Source: Halorubrum lipolyticum DSM 21995 (GTDB lineage: Archaea; Halobacteriota; Halobacteria; Halobacteriales; Haloferacaceae). From it: 37,752 nucleotides of DNA. The stretch's first letter is position 1, and every line of letters begins with the position of its first letter. Both the position numbers and the translations under genes were made by a program. The notes below the pieces were generated by a model. The model saw only the letters and a program-made list of their open reading frames with translations. It was not told the DNA's origin and ran no database searches. Shown one piece after another: positions 33,181-37,752 of this stretch. The stretch is from contig NZ_AOJG01000033.1 of the NCBI RefSeq assembly GCF_000337375.1, positions 1 to 37,752 on the forward strand. Direction: 5' to 3'.

Positions 33181-33205
33181 CGGCTCCGACAACGCACGAA
33201 CGTTC

Positions 33206-34468
33206 ATGAGCTACGACAAGGTCGACGTCCCCGACGACGGCGAGGCCATCACGCTCGCCGACGAGGAGACCGGCGAGCTGAACGTCCCCGAGAACCCGAT
33301 CATCCCGATCATTCACGGCGACGGAATCGGCACCGACGTCGGGCCGGCCGCCCAGAAGGTACTGGACGCGGCCGCGGAGGCGACGGGCCGCTCCATCGCG
33401 TGGATGCGCGTCTACGCCGGCTCCAGCGCCCGCGAGAAGTACGACGAGAACCTCCCCGAGGACACCGTCTCGGCGATCCGCAACCACCGCGTCGCGATCA
33501 AGGGCCCGCTGACGACGCCCGTCGGCGCCGGCTTCCGCTCGCTGAACGTCGCGCTCCGCAAGACGCTCGACCTCTACGCGAACGTCCGCCCCACCTACTA
33601 CATCGACGGCGTTCCCTCGCCCGTCAAGAACCCGGAGGAGATGGACATGATCACCTTCCGGGAGAACACCGAGGACGTCTACGCCGGTATCGAGTGGGAG
33701 GCCGGCACCGACGAGTCCGAGCAGGTACGCGACTTCTTAGAACAGGACATGGAGGTCGCCGACGTCATCCACGACGGCCCGGTCGGCATCGGCGTCAAGC
33801 CCATCTCCGAGTTCGGCTCGAAGCGGCTCATCCGCGAGGCGGTCGACTACGCGCTCGCGAACGACCGCGACTCGGTCACGCTCGTCCACAAGGGGAACAT
33901 CATGAAGTTCACCGAGGGCGCGTTCCGCGACTGGGGATACGAGGTCGCCGAGGAGGAGTACGGCGACGACGTCATCACCGAGGACCAGCTCTGGGAGGAC
34001 CACGACGGCGAGCGCCCCGAGGGCACTCTCGTCGTCAAGGACCGCATCGCGGACAACATGCTCCAGCAGCTGCTGACCCGCACCGACGAGTACTCCGTCA
34101 TCGCGACGATGAACCTCAACGGCGACTACATGTCCGACGCCGCCGGCGCGCAGATCGGCGGCCTCGGCATCGCGCCCGGCATCAACCGCGGCCACGGTCG
34201 CTGTCTCGCCGAGCCCGTCCACGGCTCCGCGCCCAAGTACGCCGGCGAGGACAAGGTGAACCCCACCGCGATGATCCTCTCCGGCCGCGAGATGCTCGAC
34301 TACCTCGGCTGGTCCGACGCGGCCGACCTCGTCCGTGAGGCCGTCGAGGAGACGATCGCCTCCAAGAAGGTCACCTACGACCTCCACCGGCAGATCGAGG
34401 GCGGCGAGAAGCTCGCGACGAGCGAGTTCGCCGACGCCGTCGTCGAGCAGATCGACGAGCTGGCGTAA
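33206..34468 (+). CDS. icd: Isocitrate dehydrogenase (NADP)
   Basis: A 420-residue TCA-cycle enzyme that oxidises isocitrate to 2-oxoglutarate and CO2. Visible sites: PIIPIIHGDGIGTDVGPAAQ at the N terminus, the substrate loop GFRSLNVALRKTLDLYANVRP with the conserved Ser, Asn and Arg, ITFRENTEDVYAGIEW, LVHKGNIMKFTEGAF (catalytic Lys) and the metal-site Asp cluster NLNGDYMSDAAGAQIGG. HGSAPKYAGEDKVNP carries the Lys-Tyr pair that marks NADP use. Full length, typical for haloarchaea, and monocistronic. Confidence 0.95.
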   Translation: MSYDKVDVPDDGEAITLADEETGELNVPENPIIPIIHGDGIGTDVGPAAQKVLDAAAEATGRSIAWMRVYAGSSAREKYDENLPEDTVSAIRNHRVAIKGPLTTPVGAGFRSLNVALRKTLDLYANVRPTYYIDGVPSPVKNPEEMDMITFRENTEDVYAGIEWEAGTDESEQVRDFLEQDMEVADVIHDGPVGIGVKPISEFGSKRLIREAVDYALANDRDSVTLVHKGNIMKFTEGAFRDWGYEVAEEEYGDDVITEDQLWEDHDGERPEGTLVVKDRIADNMLQQLLTRTDEYSVIATMNLNGDYMSDAAGAQIGGLGIAPGINRGHGRCLAEPVHGSAPKYAGEDKVNPTAMILSGREMLDYLGWSDAADLVREAVEETIASKKVTYDLHRQIEGGEKLATSEFADAVVEQIDELA

Positions 34469-34520
34469 ACCGGAGCGACGCCGTCGAAATCGGCGGCGAC
34501 GCGGATCGACAATTTCGATA

Positions 34521-34528
34521 TTCTTTTT
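34521..34528 (+). terminator. T-rich terminator after icd
   Basis: TTCTTTTT lies about 53 bases after the icd stop. Archaeal transcription commonly ends at such T runs. Confidence 0.4.
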
Positions 34529-34602
34529 GAGGGAATGCGGAGCCGTCGCTTATAAGGCGTAGTTGGCGCTGTGGCTAGGAAGTTTAAATCTCCAGCCACT
34601 CA

Positions 34603-34999
34603 TTTATAAGTGATCGACCGCGGATCGGTGGAGGCACATCCAAAGCCCCAGCCGGGAGGCGGGCGCACGCTCGCTGCGCTCCTTACTCGGTCGCTCACTT
34701 CGTTCGCTCCCTCGTTGCGGTGTCGCCGGCGGCTGCTCGTGGCGCGTAGCGCCACGCTGCTTACGTCGCCTGTGACCGCCTCCCGGATGCCCCTTTGAAT
34801 CCCGCCCGCACCAGCACCGCCCCGCGCCTCACGCCTCCCCAACCTCGTCGGCCGGCCTCCGCTTCGCTCCGGCCGTCCGACTCCAGCGAGGGACCGAAGG
34901 TCCCTCTGGCAGCCGGCGCGACGCGCCGGCGACCTCGTGCGGGCGGTTCGCGCCCTCCGGGCGCTCACCGGCGCACGCCACCGCGCGTTCATTTATAAA
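34603..34999. repeat. Intergenic palindromic repeat element, copy B
   Basis: About 397 bases bounded by TTTATAAG (34603-34610) and TTTATAAA (34992-34999), homologous to copy A. Its main stem is CCGGGAGGCGG (34652-34662) with CCGCCTCCCGG (34776-34786), different in sequence from copy A but again perfectly paired and flanked by CAAAG/CTTTG. Extra hairpins fill the loop and the right part: CGTGGCGC-GTA-GCGCCACG (34738-34756), GAGGGACC-GAA-GGTCCCTC (34888-34906) and GCCGGCGCG-A-CGCGCCGGC (34912-34930). These insertions explain the greater length. No protein is credible. Confidence 0.7.
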
Positions 35000-35018
35000 T
35001 CGTCGCTGCGTCGCTCGC

Positions 35019-35432
35019 CTACCCCAACCGCTCGTCGAGGATGAGCCGCGTCTTGGTCGACTTGACCTCGTCCATCTCCCTCGCCTGCGAGATGAGTTCG
35101 TTGACCGCGCGCGTGTCGACGGCGTCGACGACGAGGACGATGTCGTCCTCGCCGGAGACCTGCCAGACGAAGTCCACCTCGTCCCAGTCGACCATCCGCT
35201 CGCCGACGGCGGCGGTGTCGACGTTCATCTCGACCGAGATCTCGATCATCGCCTTCACGTTTCCCGTGCGGGTCGTGACGGTGAACCGCTCGATGACCCC
35301 CTCGTCGGTCATGCGGTCGACCCGGTTGCGCACCGTTCCCTCCGAGGTGCCGACCCGGTCCGCGATCTCCGTGTACGGGGTCCGCGCGTCTCGTCGCAGT
35401 ATCGAGAGGATCCGGCGATCGAGGTCGTCCAT
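35019..35432 (-). CDS. Lrp/AsnC-family transcriptional regulator
   Basis: A 137-residue regulator. The N-terminal winged helix reads DDLDRRILSILRRDARTPYTE, then IADRVGTSEGTVRNRVDRM and GVIERFTVTT; the C-terminal AsnC/RAM domain (about 65-130) contains VDFVWQVSGEDDIVLVVDAVD, the usual effector region. It is divergent from carA; a 19-base palindrome lies between them, over its own promoter region, so autoregulation and control of carA by an amino acid or nucleotide-related signal are likely. Confidence 0.92.
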   Translation of the reverse strand: MDDLDRRILSILRRDARTPYTEIADRVGTSEGTVRNRVDRMTDEGVIERFTVTTRTGNVKAMIEISVEMNVDTAAVGERMVDWDEVDFVWQVSGEDDIVLVVDAVDTRAVNELISQAREMDEVKSTKTRLILDERLG

Positions 35433-35461
35433 ATCCGCCCGTCTCGCCCCGGCGACTTACT

Positions 35462-35480
35462 CGTTACGAATATCGTAACG
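35462..35480. promoter_or_regulatory. Palindromic candidate operator between lrp and carA
   Basis: CGTTACGAATATCGTAACG has perfect 8-base arms around ATA. It lies 30-48 bases before the Lrp start, over its probable promoter, and 18 bases before the carA TATA element. A further CGTAA half site is at the carA start (35525-35529). It is the natural candidate for binding by the Lrp protein. Confidence 0.6.
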
Positions 35481-35497
35481 AAGCTACGAACGACGCA

Positions 35498-35503
35498 TTT
35501 ATT
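35498..35503 (+). promoter_or_regulatory. TATA box of carA
   Basis: TTTATT centred about 28 bases before the ATG at 35529, fitting a leaderless transcript. Confidence 0.5.
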
Positions 35504-35528
35504 ACCCTTTACGCGTACGTTTCTCGTA

Positions 35529-36590
35529 ATGTCGGACGCCTACATCGCGCTGGCCGACGGACGCGTGCTCGAAGCGCGCGCTCGTTCGCCGGGGCGTACC
35601 CGTGGCGAACTGGTGTTCACGACCGCGTACACCGGCTACGAGGAGTCGCTCACCGACCCCTCCTACGCCGAACAGATCCTCACCTTCTCGTACCCCCTGA
35701 TCGGGAACTACGGCGTCCGAAGCGAGCGGTTCGAGTCCGACTCGGTCCAGCCGCGCGCGGCGATCGCCCGCGAGTTCACCGACGACGTCGCCGAGTGGCT
35801 CGCCGGCGAGGACGTGCCCGCCGTGGACCACGTCGACACCCGCGAGATCGTCACCACGGTCCGCGAGGAGGGCGCGATGGCCTGCGGGATCGCCGCCGGG
35901 CCGGACGCGACCCCCGAGGACGCGGTCGCGGAGATGGAGGCGTGCAAGCCGATGAGCGACCACGTCGACATCGGCGCGCAGGTGTCCGTGTCGGAGCCGA
36001 CCGTCCACGAGGGCGACGGCGTCGCCGACGTGGCCTTGCTCGACTGCGGCGCGAAGGGCTCGATCATCTCCTCGCTCACCGAGCGCGGCGCGGACGTGCA
36101 CGTCCTCCCGTACGACGCGACCCCCGAGGACGTGGCCGACGTGGACCCCGACGTGCTGTTCGTCTCGAACGGCCCGGGCGACCCGGAGAACTTCGTCGCC
36201 GCTCAGGAAGTCGTCGACGCGTTCGCCGGCGAACTGCCGATGGCCGGCATCTGCCTCGGCCAGCAGGTGATCACGAGCGCCCTCGGCGGCTCGACCGAGA
36301 AGATGGCGTTCGGCCACCGGGGCGTCAACCAGCCCGTCAGGGACCTCCGGAGCGAGAAGGTCGTGATGACCACCCAGAACCACGGCTACACGGTCGACGA
36401 CACCGGTCCGCTGGAGGTGACGCAGGTGAACGTCAACGACGACACCGTCGAGGGGCTCGACAGCCAGGAGCTCGACGTCATCACCCGCCAGTACCACCCC
36501 GAGGCGAACCCCGGTCCGCACGACTCGCTCGGCTTCTTCGACGAGGTGCTGGAGCTCGCGGAGGCGGCCCCGCCCGTCGCCGCCGACTGA
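35529..36590 (+). CDS. carA: Carbamoyl-phosphate synthase small (glutaminase) subunit
   Basis: A 353-residue glutamine amidotransferase that supplies ammonia to CarB for carbamoyl phosphate, used in arginine and pyrimidine synthesis. The N-terminal CarA domain has FTTAYTGYEESLTDPSYAEQ and PLIGNYG; the class I amidotransferase domain has SNGPGDPENF, the nucleophile in MAGICLGQQVI (Cys near residue 242), GVNQPVRD, QNHGYTV and the His-Glu of QYHPEANPGP. Full length. carB is not in the window. It is controlled from the intergenic region shared with lrp. Confidence 0.95.
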   Translation: MSDAYIALADGRVLEARARSPGRTRGELVFTTAYTGYEESLTDPSYAEQILTFSYPLIGNYGVRSERFESDSVQPRAAIAREFTDDVAEWLAGEDVPAVDHVDTREIVTTVREEGAMACGIAAGPDATPEDAVAEMEACKPMSDHVDIGAQVSVSEPTVHEGDGVADVALLDCGAKGSIISSLTERGADVHVLPYDATPEDVADVDPDVLFVSNGPGDPENFVAAQEVVDAFAGELPMAGICLGQQVITSALGGSTEKMAFGHRGVNQPVRDLRSEKVVMTTQNHGYTVDDTGPLEVTQVNVNDDTVEGLDSQELDVITRQYHPEANPGPHDSLGFFDEVLELAEAAPPVAAD

Positions 36591-36814
36591 CCGCCCCGCT
36601 CCCGACGAATCCGCTGGCCGCGACCGACCGCCCCGTGCCGCCACTGACCGCCACGGAGTACCACCCGCCCGACGCCTGCCGGTTCCCGCGTCGGATTCTC
36701 ACGTTCCGTTTCTCGTCCGTTCTCCGCCCGTTTCTCGTCTGTTTCCTGCCCATTTCGTTCCCCGTCCCGTCCGCGACCGGCGACGTTTTCCCCCGTCCCC
36801 TCGCAGTGACGCCC
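36591..36814. other. carA-surE spacer with pyrimidine-rich tract
   Basis: About 36695-36800 is a pyrimidine-rich tract with imperfect repeats of CGTTTCTCGTC. It could end carA transcription, as archaeal termination favours T-rich DNA. No gene is seen. Confidence 0.4.
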
Positions 36815-37723
36815 ATGACGACGGAGATCCTCCTCACCAACGACGACGGCATCGACGCCGTCGGGATCCGGGCGCTGGCCGACGCGCTCTCGCGCGACTA
36901 CGACGTGACGGTGGTCGCGCCCGCGAGCAACCAGTCCGGCGTCGGCGGCGCGCGCTCGTGGTGGGACACGACGGTGGAGTACACCGAGACCGACGCCGGC
37001 TACGCGGTCGAGGGGACTCCCGCCGACTGCGTCGCCGTCGCGGACGTGGCGCTCGGGCTGGACCCCGACGCCGTCGTCTCCGGCTGTAACCACGGGCCGA
37101 ACATCGGCGCGCACATCCTCGGGCAGTCCGGCACGGTCGGCGCCGCGATGGAGGCGTCGTTCCTCGGCACGCCGGCGATCGCGGTGTCGCTGTACGACCG
37201 GGGGAACCTCCCCGTCCCGCCGACGCTCGACAACGGCGACTTCGCGGTCGCCGGCGAGGTCGTCGCCGACCTGCTCGACCGCGCCGAGGGCGGAAGCGAC
37301 GGTGACGGCGACGCCGATCTCTCTCTCCCGTTCGGCGCCGACGTGCTGAACGTCAACGTCCCGGCGGCCGACGACGAGGCGGCCGAGGCTCCGACCTATC
37401 GGCTGACGGAACCCGCGCGCGGCTTCGACGTGATCGAGTTCCACCCCGGCGAGGCGGAGCCGGAGGACGAGAACGTCCCCGAAGGGTGGGAGTTCAGCGA
37501 GCGGCGCGGGGAGATGGGGATGGAGCTCCGCGACCGCTTCTGGCGGGAGTTCCTCCGCGGCGACGTCGCCGACGATCCCGGCTCCGACCGGCTCGCGGCC
37601 GTCGAGGGCGAAGTGAGCATCTCGCCGCTGTCGTCGTCGCGGTCGATCGCGGGCGACCGCGCCGGCGAGGTCGTCGAGGGGGCGGCGGCCGGCTCGGGGG
37701 CCTCGCGGATAGAGCAGGACTGA
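36815..37723 (+). CDS. surE: 5'/3'-nucleotidase SurE
   Basis: A 302-residue metal-dependent phosphatase of nucleoside monophosphates. It starts EILLTNDDGIDAVGIRAL with the double Asp of the metal site, then VVAPASNQSGVGGA, GTPADCVAVA, and SGCNHGPNIGAHILGQSGTVGAA with the conserved Asn. The domain ends near residue 260; the last ~35 residues are a low-complexity Ser/Ala/Gly tail. ATG 36815 gives the family N terminus at residue 1. It probably has its own promoter after the pyrimidine-rich spacer. Confidence 0.93.
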   Translation: MTTEILLTNDDGIDAVGIRALADALSRDYDVTVVAPASNQSGVGGARSWWDTTVEYTETDAGYAVEGTPADCVAVADVALGLDPDAVVSGCNHGPNIGAHILGQSGTVGAAMEASFLGTPAIAVSLYDRGNLPVPPTLDNGDFAVAGEVVADLLDRAEGGSDGDGDADLSLPFGADVLNVNVPAADDEAAEAPTYRLTEPARGFDVIEFHPGEAEPEDENVPEGWEFSERRGEMGMELRDRFWREFLRGDVADDPGSDRLAAVEGEVSISPLSSSRSIAGDRAGEVVEGAAAGSGASRIEQD

Positions 37724-37736
37724 GAGGGACGGCTCT

Positions 37737-37752
37737 CCCCCCCCCCCCCCCC
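37737..37752. other. Terminal 16-base C run
   Basis: The window ends in sixteen C bases directly after TCT. A homopolymer exactly at the sequence end is more likely an assembly or sequencing stop than biology. Confidence 0.6.

Noticed and set aside
31014-33197. A 727-codon minus-strand frame and a 683-codon plus-strand frame (31064-33115) across the asparaginase and glycosyltransferase genes
   Set aside because: Both are out of frame with two proteins that have complete family motifs, and their products are Arg-rich with no recognisable domain.
1-37752. CRISPR arrays, rRNA genes, replication origins and prophage structural genes
   Set aside because: I looked for regularly spaced direct repeats, rRNA-like stretches, Orc/Cdc6-flanked repeats and phage genes and saw none.

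Overview
The window is chromosomal DNA from a haloarchaeon, most likely Halorubrum or a close relative (the genus is an inference). Evidence: predicted proteins are acidic and Asp/Glu-rich; most of the DNA is very GC-rich (48 of 60 bases in 17401-17460); many genes have an archaeal TATA box 27-30 bases before the start codon, as expected for leaderless mRNAs; and archaeal marker genes are present (S17e, aEF-1beta, CofD, a PGF-CTERM-like surface protein, a CPxCG zinc micro-protein).

Layout. 1-7.9 kb is a lower-GC segment (30 of 60 bases in 6001-6060). It holds a GH15 glycosidase, a PHP-like protein, a phosphoglucosamine/phosphomannomutase, an internally deleted TnpB element that keeps its structured right end, a membrane protein and two tandem bPH2 proteins. 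It ends at a tRNA-Val(CAC) gene (7939-8013), where GC rises. 8-10.6 kb carries small housekeeping genes: a glutaredoxin-like protein coupled to a cob(I)alamin adenosyltransferase remnant, a hot-dog thioesterase and PhoU. 10.7-16.95 kb is a probable catabolic regulon: a TetR regulator, an amidohydrolase, a fumarylacetoacetase-family enzyme, a TatD-like hydrolase, a BNR propeller protein and a DoxX-like membrane protein. Two palindromes of the form TTTAC-N6-GTAAA lie at the same distance before two of its starts. 17.1-22.9 kb is a three-gene operon resembling AddAB, with the AddB-like part split in two and a complete helicase-nuclease AddA-like protein. 22.9-25.5 kb holds a thioredoxin, the zinc micro-protein with aEF-1beta, a TctA-like permease and S17e. 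25.6-29.1 kb is a tight minus-strand operon, cofD - dihydrouridine-synthase-like - CitG-like - DUF447, in which each junction is a GTGA overlap. 29.2-37.7 kb holds a Tat-exported eight-repeat PQQ-type propeller, an asparaginase-type Ntn hydrolase, a family 2 glycosyltransferase, NADP isocitrate dehydrogenase, an Lrp regulator divergent from carA with a palindrome between them, and surE. The window ends in a 16-base C run.

Two intergenic elements (13932-14228 and 34603-34999) belong to one repeat family bounded by TTTATAA boxes. Their central stem has different sequence in the two copies but pairs fully in both.

The best candidates for something undescribed are the palindrome-linked hydrolase regulon, the split AddB/AddA operon, the TnpB deletion derivative that keeps a possible omegaRNA region, and the stem-conserving intergenic element. 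All functional calls come from reading the sequence and recalling families; no database search was run.
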